64,000 nt of DNA, taken from assembly GCF_002157465.1 (NCBI RefSeq), contig NZ_NHOC01000007.1:124001-188000 (forward strand), read 5' to 3'. The DNA comes from Butyricicoccus porcorum. GTDB lineage: Bacteria > Bacillota > Clostridia > Oscillospirales > Butyricicoccaceae. This document shows, piece by piece, positions 45,584 to 54,205 of this stretch. Both the position numbers and the translations under genes were made by a program. The notes beneath the pieces were generated by a model. It saw only the letters and a list, made by a program, of their open reading frames with translations. It had not been told where the DNA came from and ran no database searches. The number at the start of each line of letters is the position of its first letter. Within the stretch, counting starts at the first letter, position 1.

Positions 45584-46029
45584 AGCATCGCGAATTTTGG
45601 ATGCGCGCGGCAAGTCTGATTGTCGCAGTGGGTGCGCTGGGGATTTATCAGGCAAATGCGCTGCAATGGCAGCGCGCGGAGGAGGCCAATCAGCTCGCCA
45701 TGCAGCGGGCACAGGAACACAATGCTGCCGCGCAGCAGGCAGTTTTTGATACAGCAGCGGACTATCAGGACGGTACCTATGCCGGAAGCGGTGAAGGCTT
45801 CGGCGGGACAGTTTCCGTTGAGGTCACTGTATCCGAAGGAAAGTTGGCGGATATTGCCGTCACAGCCGCAAATGGCGAAGATGCTGCCTATCTGGATCGG
45901 GCAAAGCAGATCATTGACCGCATGCTCGCAGCACAGAGTGCGGAGGTGGATACCATCAGTGGTACGACCTTCAGCTCGACCGGCATCAAGACTGCTGTAC
46001 AGCAGGCGTTGGAAGGGGCGAAAAAATGA
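45580..46029 (+). CDS. single-domain FMN-binding membrane-anchored protein
   Basis: 149 residues from a GTG that overlaps the upstream stop (GTGA), with GGAGGAGG before it. One N-terminal membrane helix (RAASLIVAVGALGIYQA) is followed by a short coiled stretch and one FMN_bind domain: YQDGTYAGSGEGFGGTV near residues 62-78 and the flavinylation motif DTISGTTFSS near 126-135. It probably relays electrons between the Fe-S membrane protein encoded next and the larger FMN protein. Its stop overlaps the next start by 4 nt. Confidence 0.9.
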   Translation: MKHREFWMRAASLIVAVGALGIYQANALQWQRAEEANQLAMQRAQEHNAAAQQAVFDTAADYQDGTYAGSGEGFGGTVSVEVTVSEGKLADIAVTAANGEDAAYLDRAKQIIDRMLAAQSAEVDTISGTTFSSTGIKTAVQQALEGAKK

Positions 46030-46904
46030 TTTCATCGAAAACAGAACAAAAGCCCGTGTCTCCGAAGAAGCGCGTGGCACAGCGCCGCCGCCTGCGGGCA
46101 GGCATTCAGCTGATCTTTTTCCTGCTCGCACCATCAGTCTATACCGCAGCGTTTTCCGGCATCAAGGAAATTGCCACAGCAATTGGCGCGGGTGAGCCGC
46201 TTGCATTCAGTTCTTTTGCTGCCGCATTGCTGGTGATATGCGTATATACGATCTTGTTTGGACGGTTTTTCTGCGGCTACGCGTGCGCATTCGGCTCATT
46301 TGGCGATGCGGTTTACGCGCTGTCCCAGCTGATCCAGCGCAAGATCGGACACCGCCTGCCACAGCCTCCCGAATTGGCCGTGCACCGGATGCAGAAAATC
46401 AAGTATCTGGTGCTGGCAGCCATTGTGATTTTGTGCGCGGCGGGCGTCTATGCAGGCCTGTCCGGCTGGAGTCCATGGGATGTCTTTTCCATGCTGACAG
46501 CACTTAAATGGTGTGGGTCGGCGTATGCGCTGGGCAGTATCCTGCTGGCGCTGATTGTGGTCGGCATGGCGGTAAAGGAACGGTTTTTCTGCCAGTTCTT
46601 GTGCCCGATGGGCGCGGTATTTGCGCTGTTGCCCGTCGTCGGGCGATATACACGCAACCGGGAAAGCTGCCTGATGCGCTGCTCTGCATGCGCGAAAAGC
46701 TGCCCGGTCTGTGTTGAAACGGATGCGGACAATGTGCGCATGGGTGAATGTATTTCCTGCGGCAAATGCAGCGACATCTGTCCAAAGCGCAACATCTCGT
46801 ATGCAGGGCACATCAGCGATGGCAATGCGCCGCTCGCAGTGCTGCTTCGCGCCGGGATTCTGTTTGCCGTATGTGCAGTGTTTGGACTGGTGCGCGTGTT
46901 ATAA
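46026..46904 (+). CDS. NapH-like polytopic 4Fe-4S membrane protein
   Basis: 292 residues with five or so membrane helices. Two membrane-edge cysteine motifs, FFCGYACAFGSFGD near residues 80-93 and FFCQFLCPMGAV near 189-200, are typical of NapH/RnfH/FixG-like quinol or flavin oxidoreductase subunits. Two ferredoxin-like clusters lie at the C-side: CSACAKSCPVC near 221-231 and CISCGKCSDICP near 242-253. It would draw electrons from the quinone or cytosolic pool and pass them to flavins outside. Last gene of the operon. Confidence 0.9.
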   Translation: MISSKTEQKPVSPKKRVAQRRRLRAGIQLIFFLLAPSVYTAAFSGIKEIATAIGAGEPLAFSSFAAALLVICVYTILFGRFFCGYACAFGSFGDAVYALSQLIQRKIGHRLPQPPELAVHRMQKIKYLVLAAIVILCAAGVYAGLSGWSPWDVFSMLTALKWCGSAYALGSILLALIVVGMAVKERFFCQFLCPMGAVFALLPVVGRYTRNRESCLMRCSACAKSCPVCVETDADNVRMGECISCGKCSDICPKRNISYAGHISDGNAPLAVLLRAGILFAVCAVFGLVRVL

Positions 46905-47051
46905 ATAATCCTCCTTTTATCTGTCCATCAGAACAGGAAAGAGTGGAACTGCGGAAGAATAGCAGGTCGGCTCTTTTCCTGCGTGTGTGGGCACCTTCCG
47001 GCGATTCTGTGGGCTTGGCCGGCTTGTGCCGGACTGGATAGAAGAATCCGC

Positions 47052-47080
47052 TTTACTTTCCTCTGCATTTGCACTAAAAT
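47052..47080 (+). promoter_or_regulatory. sigma-A promoter of the LacI-family gene
   Basis: TTTACT, 17 bp, TAAAAT, about 80 bp before the start codon. Confidence 0.6.
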
Positions 47081-47161
47081 AAGGAAAAACAGCTGCGGCA
47101 AACGGGCAGTATGTACCGGGAAAACCGGCAGAACAGCAGGTGAATCGGAGGCTTTCTTATT

Positions 47162-48217
47162 ATGGCAGTCACACTCAAAACGCTCGCTGAGCATACAGGC
47201 TTTTCCCTCGCTACAATTTCACGCGTCCTCAACAATGATCCTTCTATGACGGTCAGTGAGGAGACACGTCGGATTATTTTCGATACAGCGAAAAAGCTGG
47301 GGTATGCAGGCGGTTCCGGGCGGCGGACACAGCGCATTGTTACGGATACCATGACAATTGGTATTGCAGAAATGCTTTCCCCGGCGGAACAGATGGCAGA
47401 CCCTTATTTTATGTATCTGAAGAATTTTGTCGAGCAGACCTGCTATGAGCAGAAAATGCAGACGGTCATGCTGCGTGCCGATTCAGATGGATATCATGCG
47501 TTGTCTGCCTCCGGCATCGATGGCATCATTGCCATCGGATATTTTTCCGATGTACAGATTGCCTCCATGCAGATGCTCAGCAATAACATTACTTTTTTGG
47601 ATTCTTCTCCGGACGAACTCCGACACGATTCAGTTGTGCTGAATTTTGAATTGGGCATGAAACAGGCGCTGGATTATCTGCGTGAACTGGGGCACAGCCG
47701 CATTGGATTTATCGGTCCCAAACGGCTCGGTGATGAGACCAAACGCATTGTGCGCGAGCCACGGCGGCGGTATTATGAGCATTATATGCGGGAACGTGGA
47801 CTGTTTCGCCCCGATTTGGTAATTGAAGCGCCGATGCGTGACCAGATGATTGTGGAAAATGAATTCAGCATGCGTCTGCGCGCAATGGAGCGGGATTCTG
47901 CACCGACAGCGATCGTCACAGTAAATGAGGAATGCGCCATCGGCGCGATTCATGCGCTGCGCAAGTTGCAGGTACAGGTGCCGACGGATATGAGCATCGT
48001 CAGCTTTAATGATACCGTGATGTCATCCGTGGTCGAGCCGCCGTTGACCAGCGTCAGCCCGCATTTGGACTTTATGGCGGCGACTGCCGTGCATCTGGTC
48101 ATGCAGCGCGCCTCTACGCCTGCACACCGACCGGAACGGCGCTATCCGCAGAAGATCGTGATCCCGCCCGCGCTGGTCAGACGCAGCAGCACGGCACCAT
48201 ATATAGAGAAAGAATAG
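47162..48217 (+). CDS. LacI-family transcriptional regulator
   Basis: 351 residues. The N-terminal HTH (VTLKTLAEHTGFSLATISRV near residues 3-22, hinge LNNDPSMTVSEETRRII) is followed by a periplasmic-binding-protein-like sugar domain with IDGIIAIGYF near 119-128 and FIGPKRLGDE near 182-191. It resembles EbgR/galactoside-type regulators. No sugar operon adjoins it within the window, so its target may be elsewhere or lost; the downstream region is full of mobile-element debris. Confidence 0.88.
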   Translation: MAVTLKTLAEHTGFSLATISRVLNNDPSMTVSEETRRIIFDTAKKLGYAGGSGRRTQRIVTDTMTIGIAEMLSPAEQMADPYFMYLKNFVEQTCYEQKMQTVMLRADSDGYHALSASGIDGIIAIGYFSDVQIASMQMLSNNITFLDSSPDELRHDSVVLNFELGMKQALDYLRELGHSRIGFIGPKRLGDETKRIVREPRRRYYEHYMRERGLFRPDLVIEAPMRDQMIVENEFSMRLRAMERDSAPTAIVTVNEECAIGAIHALRKLQVQVPTDMSIVSFNDTVMSSVVEPPLTSVSPHLDFMAATAVHLVMQRASTPAHRPERRYPQKIVIPPALVRRSSTAPYIEKE

Positions 48218-48248
48218 CAGAAGCGTTACCCCGTTCGGTTTTCCCATT

Positions 48249-48296
48249 TGATATGTACCTCCAATACTGGACACCCAGTATTGGAGGTACATATCA
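48249..48296. repeat. perfect 22-bp inverted repeat, 4-nt loop
   Basis: Arms begin TGATATGTACCTCCAATACT and pair over 22 bp around ACAC. No T-run follows. It is too perfect for chance and may be a terminator of unusual type, a MITE-like remnant or a recombination site. Confidence 0.85.
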
Positions 48297-48369
48297 TTAT
48301 CATAGGTTTGTTCTATATCCGCTTTTTTACCCCCTGTTATTGTAATATTTCCAGCAGTTTTGCTCGGCT

Positions 48370-48407
48370 TATCGAAAAAGCACCGCTTATGCGGTACTTT
48401 TTCGATA
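48370..48407. repeat. 17-bp hairpin before the transposase remnant
   Basis: TATCGAAAAAGCACCGC pairs with GCGGTACTTTTTCGATA (one mismatch) around TTAT. Located 17 bp before the transposase relic, in the place where such elements carry a hairpin shielding the gene from outside transcription. Confidence 0.7.
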
Positions 48408-48423
48408 TAATAAAGAGGGGGAT

Positions 48424-48565
48424 GTGCTGGTAAATGGGCAGGAGAACAGAGTAGTAGAGAGCGTCAGTTTAGATATGTTAGTTCCGCGGGATGATCTGCT
48501 GAGAAAAAATAGATGCAGCAGTAGACTTCAATCGAATTTATGAATTTGTAGATGATTTCTTCGTT
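48424..48565 (+). pseudogene. remnant of an IS1182-type transposase N-terminus
   Basis: Reading from 48424 gives VLVNGQENRVVESVSLDMLV then PRDDLLRK; after one extra A in an A6 run (48504-48509) the frame continues IDAAVDFNRIYEFVDD. This matches the conserved start of IS1182-family transposases (a VSIEQLVP-x-DHLLRKID-type segment). About 45 codons remain, then the homology ends. A decayed relic with a frameshift and a 3' truncation; no intact copy is in the window. Confidence 0.75.
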
Positions 48566-48608
48566 TTGTTTTTTGCATTTGTGTTTTTTCTCCCATATAC
48601 TTCAAAAA

Positions 48609-48641
48609 CCTGCTTTGGCGTGATACCAAAGCAGGCTTTTT
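48609..48641 (+). terminator. intrinsic terminator
   Basis: CCTGCTTTGG pairs with CCAAAGCAGG and is followed by CTTTTTC. It may shield the MarR promoter from upstream transcription. Confidence 0.8.
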
Positions 48642-48754
48642 CTACAAATAGCAGGAGTATATCCAAAAGGCTGTCACAGCCGTTTTTTTGCCGGCACTAT
48701 TTTTCGGTTGCCTGTGATATCGATGGATGTTTCATTGGATTATTTAGCAAAAAT

Positions 48755-48796
48755 CAAAAGCATGCTATTGACTTTTGTGCGTATGTGCAATATAAT
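48755..48796 (+). promoter_or_regulatory. marR promoter with overlapping operator
   Basis: TTGACT (48768), 17 bp, TATAAT (48791). The -35 overlaps CAAAAGCATGCTATTG (48755-48770), a near copy of the palindrome at 49286, so the MarR protein probably represses its own gene. Confidence 0.7.
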
Positions 48797-48820
48797 GGAA
48801 TCCATTGAGGAGGTGCTGAT

Positions 48821-49246
48821 ATGACCGATCAAAATTCCTGTGGGATGCTGCTCAAACAGATCAATGACGAACTGGAAAAGAGAGCCAACAATAAACTGCG
48901 GGCGCAGGACTTAACAATGGCTCAGCTCTGCGCACTCATGATGCTAAACCAAGCGTCTGAACGGCAGATGACGCTGAAAGAATTGGAACGAAAGCTCCAT
49001 GTTGCCCAATCCACAGCAGCGGGCATTATCACTCGACTGGAGCAGAAGGGATTTGTTGAAGGTTTCGGAGATGCCGCAGACCGCAGAATCAAAATGGTAC
49101 GCATCACGAAACTGGGAATTCAGTGCTGCATGACAGCTGAAAAGAATATGGAGCAGGAGGAAGCCACGCTTCTCTCTGGGCTGACGGATACAGAACGGAT
49201 TGTTTTTATCAGTCTGCTCCAGAAAGTCCGCAATACACTCTCATAA
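48821..49246 (+). CDS. MarR-family transcriptional regulator
   Basis: 141 residues. The winged helix region covers residues 28-95: LCALMMLNQASERQMTLKEL, KLHVAQSTAAGIITRLEQKG (recognition helix) and the wing DAADRRIKMVRIT near 86-98. It precedes a MATE efflux gene by 86 bp, with a related palindrome before each, which is the standard drug-responsive repressor/pump arrangement. SD GGAGG. The inducer is unknown. Confidence 0.9.
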   Translation: MTDQNSCGMLLKQINDELEKRANNKLRAQDLTMAQLCALMMLNQASERQMTLKELERKLHVAQSTAAGIITRLEQKGFVEGFGDAADRRIKMVRITKLGIQCCMTAEKNMEQEEATLLSGLTDTERIVFISLLQKVRNTLS

Positions 49247-49285
49247 AAACGGTCCGATTTCAGTCGGACTTTTCCAAAACTATAT

Positions 49286-49301
49286 CAATAGCATGCGATT
49301 G
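49286..49301. promoter_or_regulatory. candidate MarR operator before the MATE gene
   Basis: CAATAGCATGCGATTG, a palindrome centred on GCATGC. A further AGCATGCTTG follows at 49303-49312. Compare the version at 48755-48770. Confidence 0.6.
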
Positions 49302-49332
49302 ACAGCATGCTTGTGTTTAAGGAGCAACTTCA

Positions 49333-50691
49333 ATGGAAAATCAAAAATCAATGGAAGTTTTTAGTTCTATGCCAGTGCCAAAGGCGGTGTTCAAGAATGC
49401 AGTCCCCGCGATGGCTGCTATGCTGATGGTTTTGATCTATAATCTGGCCGATACCTTTTTTATCGGGCAGACACATGATGCCTTACAGGTGGCTGCTGTT
49501 TCTTTAGCAACGCCGGTGTTTCTGATTTTTATGTCCATCGGTTCCATCTTAGGTATTGGTGGTACTTCTGTGATCTCCAGAGCGATAGGAGAGGGACGTT
49601 TTGAATATGCACGGAAGGTGTGCGCCTTCTGTATGTGGAGTTGTGTCGATATCGGTATTGTGTTGTCCACGCTGATGCTGATTTTTATGGACCAGATTCT
49701 TGCCCTGGTCGGCGCAAGTGCGGATACATGGGAACTGGCAAAAAGCTATCTGACCATCGTTACCTGTTGTGGGCCATTCGTCCTGATCTCCAATTGCTAT
49801 TCCAATGTAATCCGTGCGGAGGGAGAATCCGGAAAGGCTATGATGGGACAACTTCTGGGAAATCTTCTGAATGTCATTCTCGATCCAATCATGATCTTAG
49901 GCTTTGGTTGGAATATTGTAGGTGCTGCCATTGCTACCGTTATTGGTAATGTGGTAGGTGCAGGCTATTATATTCTCTATTTCCTGCGTGGGAAGTCCTC
50001 TCTCAGTGTCAATATCAAGGATTTCACACTGAAGGGTAAGGTGTGCAGCAGTGTCCTGGCCATCGGTGTCCCTGCCGCTCTGGGATCTCTGCTTATGAGT
50101 GTTTCACAGATCATTATCAACAGCCAGATGGCCGAATACGGAGATATGACCATCGCCGCTATGGGCGTTGCCATGAAGGTCGTGACTATTACTGGTATGG
50201 TATCCATGGGGCTCGGCCAGGGCGTCCAGCCGCTGCTGGGATACTGCGTCGGTGCAAAGCTCTGGGGTCGATTCAAGAAGGTGCTTCGCTTCTCTCTGAC
50301 CTTTGCGTTGTGTTTGAGCCTTGTTTTGACTGCGGTATGCTATCTGTTTACCAATCAGATTGTCAGTGCATTCCTGACGGACGCCATGGCGTTTGATTAC
50401 GCAGTACAGTTCGCACGCATCCTGCTGACCACCAGCTTTTTGTTTGGTGTCTTTTATGTAATAATTAACGCACTTCAGGCCATGGGTGCCGCTACAGAAT
50501 CTCTGATTATCAACTTGAGCCGTCAGGGTATCATCTTCATCCCAGCGCTGTTTCTTTTGAAAGAAATGATGGGTCTGACTGGTCTTGTCTGGGCGCAGCC
50601 TGTTGCAGATTTGATTTCTATCGTATTTGCGGTTATTCTATATATCCGTATTTCACAAAAAATGATGAATACAAACACTGTTCTAAATTGA
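49333..50691 (+). CDS. MATE-family efflux transporter
   Basis: 452 residues with twelve predicted membrane helices in two halves. MATE features: FKNAVPAMAAMLMVLIYNLA near residues 17-36, DTFFIGQTHDALQVAAVSLA near 37-56, GEGRFEYARK near 87-96, and second-half VGAKLWGRFKKVLRFSL near 311-327. It exports cationic drugs or metabolites using a sodium or proton gradient. Codon use and the MarR control suggest a mobile resistance module next to IS debris. Confidence 0.92.
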   Translation: MENQKSMEVFSSMPVPKAVFKNAVPAMAAMLMVLIYNLADTFFIGQTHDALQVAAVSLATPVFLIFMSIGSILGIGGTSVISRAIGEGRFEYARKVCAFCMWSCVDIGIVLSTLMLIFMDQILALVGASADTWELAKSYLTIVTCCGPFVLISNCYSNVIRAEGESGKAMMGQLLGNLLNVILDPIMILGFGWNIVGAAIATVIGNVVGAGYYILYFLRGKSSLSVNIKDFTLKGKVCSSVLAIGVPAALGSLLMSVSQIIINSQMAEYGDMTIAAMGVAMKVVTITGMVSMGLGQGVQPLLGYCVGAKLWGRFKKVLRFSLTFALCLSLVLTAVCYLFTNQIVSAFLTDAMAFDYAVQFARILLTTSFLFGVFYVIINALQAMGAATESLIINLSRQGIIFIPALFLLKEMMGLTGLVWAQPVADLISIVFAVILYIRISQKMMNTNTVLN

Positions 50692-50769
50692 TTTCCTGAT
50701 TTTCGCAGATTTTCGACTGGCTGCCGAATCTGGTTGCAATCCAACAAATATAATGTAATATAAACAGTA

Positions 50770-50799
50770 GGAGGCTGCTCTTGAAATGGAGCAGCCTCC
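50770..50799. terminator. hairpin between convergent genes
   Basis: GGAGGCTGCTC pairs perfectly with GAGCAGCCTCC around TTGAAATG. A short TTT follows on the plus strand. It separates MATE from the convergent fusion gene. Confidence 0.65.
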
Positions 50800-50887
50800 T
50801 TTGGCATGACACAGAATACATATGGGAAAACGGAATTTCGTTTGGATTCAGGCAAATGAACATAAATTCCTGATATCGTTCAGCAGG

Positions 50888-52138
50888 TCAGCTTTGAAAT
50901 ACCTCAAATTGCCGTTTTGGACCTCCGCATACTGGACAGCGATCTGGAACCGGATCTCCGGTCATCACATAACCGCAAATCGGACATACATAAACTGTTT
51001 CTTTATCAAAGTTGTCGATTGCTGCTGCTTCCTTTAGCAGTTCGGTATGAACTTTTTCGGCAGCAGCAGCTCCCGAAAACGCTTGTTTTGTCAGTGGTGC
51101 GTCTTTTTGGAGCGCATACTCTTCCATCATTTTGTAAAAATGTTGATATTCAAACTCTTCGCCGGGAATAAATGCTTCCACCGACTCTCCGAATGGCATT
51201 TTATTTTGAATGACTGAATAAAAATTTCTGGCATGATGATATTCTGATGCTGCCAATGCTTCGAAAAGATTGGCAATTCGATCCATTCCACGTCTTTTTG
51301 CGCGATCCGCAAACATCAGATATTTCAGATGTGCCATCAGTTCGGACGCTACTGTCTTTTCGAGATTTTCTCTCAAAATAGGCACTTTTCGTTCTGTGTC
51401 ATAAGCGTTTTCGGAGAGCTCATCAAATCGGTATGCAAGCTCATTTTTTTCCATGAAAAAGTGAACCATATGATGCTCTACGTCACATGCCCGAATATCC
51501 TCCGACACATCTTCTATGAGGGCACCTCCGCCACCTGTACAGATCAGGGGAATCCCATCTATACGATCTTCAAATCTGGAATGCACGTGGCCACACAGGA
51601 AATATTTTACCTTGTTCTTCCATGGTGTGTAGGCCTCTTTTAGCCGTTCGAATTCTTCTTCAGATACAGAATTTCGAATAAAATGATTTGGGATTGGAAT
51701 ATGAAAGGCAATAATGACCTGATGAACCTCTTCCATTTGAAGTACTTGCTTCAGAAGTTCCAGTCCATCTGATTCAAAGGTTCGCATGGCATTGTCCAGA
51801 ACGACCACAGAAAACTCTTTTGCAAGTAATGCATAGTTTTTTCTTCCGAAATAATCGGTATAAGCTCCGGTATCATGATTTCCGCGCAGTACATAGATAT
51901 CGTTATGTGCAATTACTTCGGTTAATGCACTGATTTCTTCGTAATAATGTGCATTTCCTGCCGGAACCAGATCACCTGCAATCAATGTAATGTCGTCTTC
52001 GGCACTCTTTTCCAGTGTCCCCGCATACACCTTCATATTGTATGTGCCCAGTCCTTCACAACCGGGATCACCAATGACTCCCATGGAATTTACCCACGGG
52101 AGACGTATAACTGGTTGCTCTACTTTCTGAATTTTCAT
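50888..52138 (-). CDS. metallophosphoesterase-rubrerythrin-rubredoxin fusion
   Basis: 416 residues from the ATG ending at 52138; an earlier ATG at 52147 lies 1 nt after its GAGG and is less likely. Residues 1-235 are a calcineurin-like phosphoesterase: LIAGD near 52-56, LRGNHD near 84-89, AFHIPIPN near 141-148 and CGHVHS near 183-188; the usual first D-x-H is not evident. Residues 245-375 are a ferritin-like di-iron domain with ExxH motifs (EYHHARN, EKVHTEL). Residues 380-416 form a rubredoxin (CPICGY, CPVCGG). Peroxide reduction joined to phosphoester cleavage in one cytoplasmic chain. Confidence 0.88.
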   Translation of the reverse strand: MKIQKVEQPVIRLPWVNSMGVIGDPGCEGLGTYNMKVYAGTLEKSAEDDITLIAGDLVPAGNAHYYEEISALTEVIAHNDIYVLRGNHDTGAYTDYFGRKNYALLAKEFSVVVLDNAMRTFESDGLELLKQVLQMEEVHQVIIAFHIPIPNHFIRNSVSEEEFERLKEAYTPWKNKVKYFLCGHVHSRFEDRIDGIPLICTGGGGALIEDVSEDIRACDVEHHMVHFFMEKNELAYRFDELSENAYDTERKVPILRENLEKTVASELMAHLKYLMFADRAKRRGMDRIANLFEALAASEYHHARNFYSVIQNKMPFGESVEAFIPGEEFEYQHFYKMMEEYALQKDAPLTKQAFSGAAAAEKVHTELLKEAAAIDNFDKETVYVCPICGYVMTGDPVPDRCPVCGGPKRQFEVFQS

Positions 52139-52543
52139 AATATGCATACCTCATCTTTCTATCATAAATCATTACGTATATGAAATCCTGTTGCCGGAAG
52201 TTGGAATAGTTGTTCTGATAGCAGGGGCATATTGGATTATCAACTTCTGTCGTTTCACTATCACTATTATCATACCATAATCTTTGACGCAACACTACAG
52301 CAATGCAAATAAATAATGCATTCTGTTGACAGATATTACGATCGATAGGGTATATGGTATCTATTTTTGCCGCTTTATTTTTTCACCTATGATGAATTGG
52401 AAAATCGGACCAGCACGAAGGGCAGAGATACCATACGTGCCACATAGAATTGAGCACTGCTAGCCAGTATTTTCATTTCATGTTATAATATTATAATATT
52501 TGTTTTAATGGTATGAATAAGGGGAGATGGAGGAGATAGATCG
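52139..52543. other. AT-rich intergenic region
   Basis: About 400 nt between the divergent fusion gene and rsmJ. AT-rich, with promoter-like elements on both strands (minus-strand TATGATAAT near 52270), but no gene, repeat or RNA structure that I can support. Confidence 0.5.
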
Positions 52544-53329
52544 ATGACGAATACGAGGGACAACGATACGCAAAAACACTCGGAAAATCTGATTGTTTTT
52601 GCCGATAGTGGCGCGGACATCGAAGAGGCTGAATGGTTAGCACAGCGATTGAGCGTAGAAATCACATGGGACAAGTCCAATGCGGAACACGCGGATTTGA
52701 TGCTTCGGTTGGATGCCGACGGCCTTTCGTTGGTAAGCGGAGAACTGGTGCTGCGCGGTGATTTCACCCATATGCTGCCGCGGCTCAGACCTGCTAATCT
52801 GCAACGTGAACTTCTTGTGCGTGCGGCGAAAATAAAAAACGCGGATTATACACTGAAAGCAGTTGATGCCACCGCCGGACTGGGAGAAGATGCGCTTTTG
52901 CTGGCAGCAGCTGGATTTTCTGTACAGCTCTACGAATATGATCCGGTGATCGCGGCACTGCTGCGGGATGCCCTGCGACGGGCAGCGGAATTGCCGGAGT
53001 TGGCAGAGATTGTCGGACGAATGCAGCTTTTGGAAGAGGATAGTTTGGCTGCACTGCCGCAGCTGGCAACTGCGCCAGATGTGATTTTGCTTGACCCTAT
53101 GTTCCCGGAACGGCAGAAAAGTGCACTGATAAAAAAGAAGTTCCAGCTCCTTCAAAAGCTGGAACGGCCGTGTGCGGATGAGATTGAGTTAGTTAATGCA
53201 GCTGTTGCGGCACATCCTCGCAAAGTGGTTATCAAAAGGCCGCTCAAAGGACCGTACTTGGCGGGTCGCAAACCCAGCTATTCACTTAAGGGAAAGGCGA
53301 TTCGATATGACTGTCTTGTATTGCCGTAA
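52544..53329 (+). CDS. rsmJ: RsmJ-like 16S rRNA (guanine-N2) methyltransferase
   Basis: 261 residues. SAM-binding motif VDATAGLGEDALLLAAAGF near residues 107-125, acidic motif LYEYDP near 129-134, and catalytic-type motif DVILLDPMFPER near 178-189, which is a signature of the RsmJ (YhiQ) family that methylates G1516 of E. coli 16S rRNA. C-terminal KRPLKGPYLAGRKPSYSLKG is also typical. Monocistronic. The SD is a modest GGAGGAG. Substrate position by analogy only. Confidence 0.88.
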   Translation: MTNTRDNDTQKHSENLIVFADSGADIEEAEWLAQRLSVEITWDKSNAEHADLMLRLDADGLSLVSGELVLRGDFTHMLPRLRPANLQRELLVRAAKIKNADYTLKAVDATAGLGEDALLLAAAGFSVQLYEYDPVIAALLRDALRRAAELPELAEIVGRMQLLEEDSLAALPQLATAPDVILLDPMFPERQKSALIKKKFQLLQKLERPCADEIELVNAAVAAHPRKVVIKRPLKGPYLAGRKPSYSLKGKAIRYDCLVLP

Positions 53330-53577
53330 TCATACGTATATACACAAATGGATTGGAAAATTATGCTGGTTATGCCAATGAACGTGAAAATTATTTGTTT
53401 GTACGCACGAGCAAGGAGACAGTTGTAACATGTCTGAATCTGGTTCATTTTGATATCACAAAACAAAAAAGAGGTAAGGTAAACAACCTGTGTGATGGGA
53501 AAGATGGCTGCCTCTGATGCACTGCAATGATAAAATGAAAAAGTATAACATCAATACCCGGAAGGAAAAAGAAACAC

Positions 53578-54205
53578 ATGAGACTGTTATACGCTGAGGA
53601 CGAACGCGGCATGTCTGAAGCAGTCGTAGACATTTTGACCTATCACAATTACATTGTAGATGCTGTTTACGACGGAGAAGAAGCACTTGCGTTTGCCCAG
53701 ACGCAGCAATATGCTGGATATCATGATGCCAAAAATAGATGGACTGGAAGTGCTGAAGCGTCTGCGGGCAGGTGGATGCAGTACGCCGATTTTGCTCCTG
53801 ACAGCAAAATCGCAGATTGAAGATCAGATTATGGGTCTGGATATGGGCGCGGATGATTATTTGCCCAAACCCTTTTCTATGAAGCTGCTGCTGGCCCGTG
53901 TTCGTGCCATGCTTCGCCGCCGAAACGAATTTACACCTGATATTTTAAGATGCGGCAATATTTCTCTCAACCAGCAGAGTTATGCGCTGTCCTGTGGGAA
54001 TCAGACTGTCGTGCTGCCAAAGCTGGAATACCAGCTGATGGAGCTGCTGATGTTGAACGAAGGCATGTATCTTTCTACAGAGGAACTGCTGTGCAGAGAT
54101 TTCAGACCGGGAGACCAGGCAAAACCAACGCCCCGACACCCCTGCAGATCTGCCGGGAATGGAACGCTCTCAGGATCCACTGCCCTTTGGCAATCGAAAA
54201 AATGA
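53578..54205 (+). pseudogene. OmpR-type response regulator, frameshifted and 3'-truncated
   Basis: The start MRLLYAEDERGMSEAVVDIL opens an OmpR/PhoB receiver. Near 53708 the frame breaks: after AFAQTQQY the sequence continues in another frame as MLDIMMPKIDGLEVLKRLR, where the phospho-acceptor Asp lies, then TAKSQIEDQIMGLDMGADDY and KPFSMKLLLARVRAMLRRR. A deletion of about 8 nt fits. The winged-helix output domain is cut after TEELL and runs into sequence belonging to the sensor kinase. Not functional as written. Confidence 0.8.

Noticed and set aside
48566-48808. 80-codon frame before marR
   Set aside because: It runs through a terminator hairpin and the marR promoter and follows the transposase fossil.
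53330-53577. Possible gene fragment with a frame encoding ENYLFVRTSKETVVTCLNLV
   Set aside because: No start codon with a ribosome binding site and no recognised family; may be a relic but cannot be supported.
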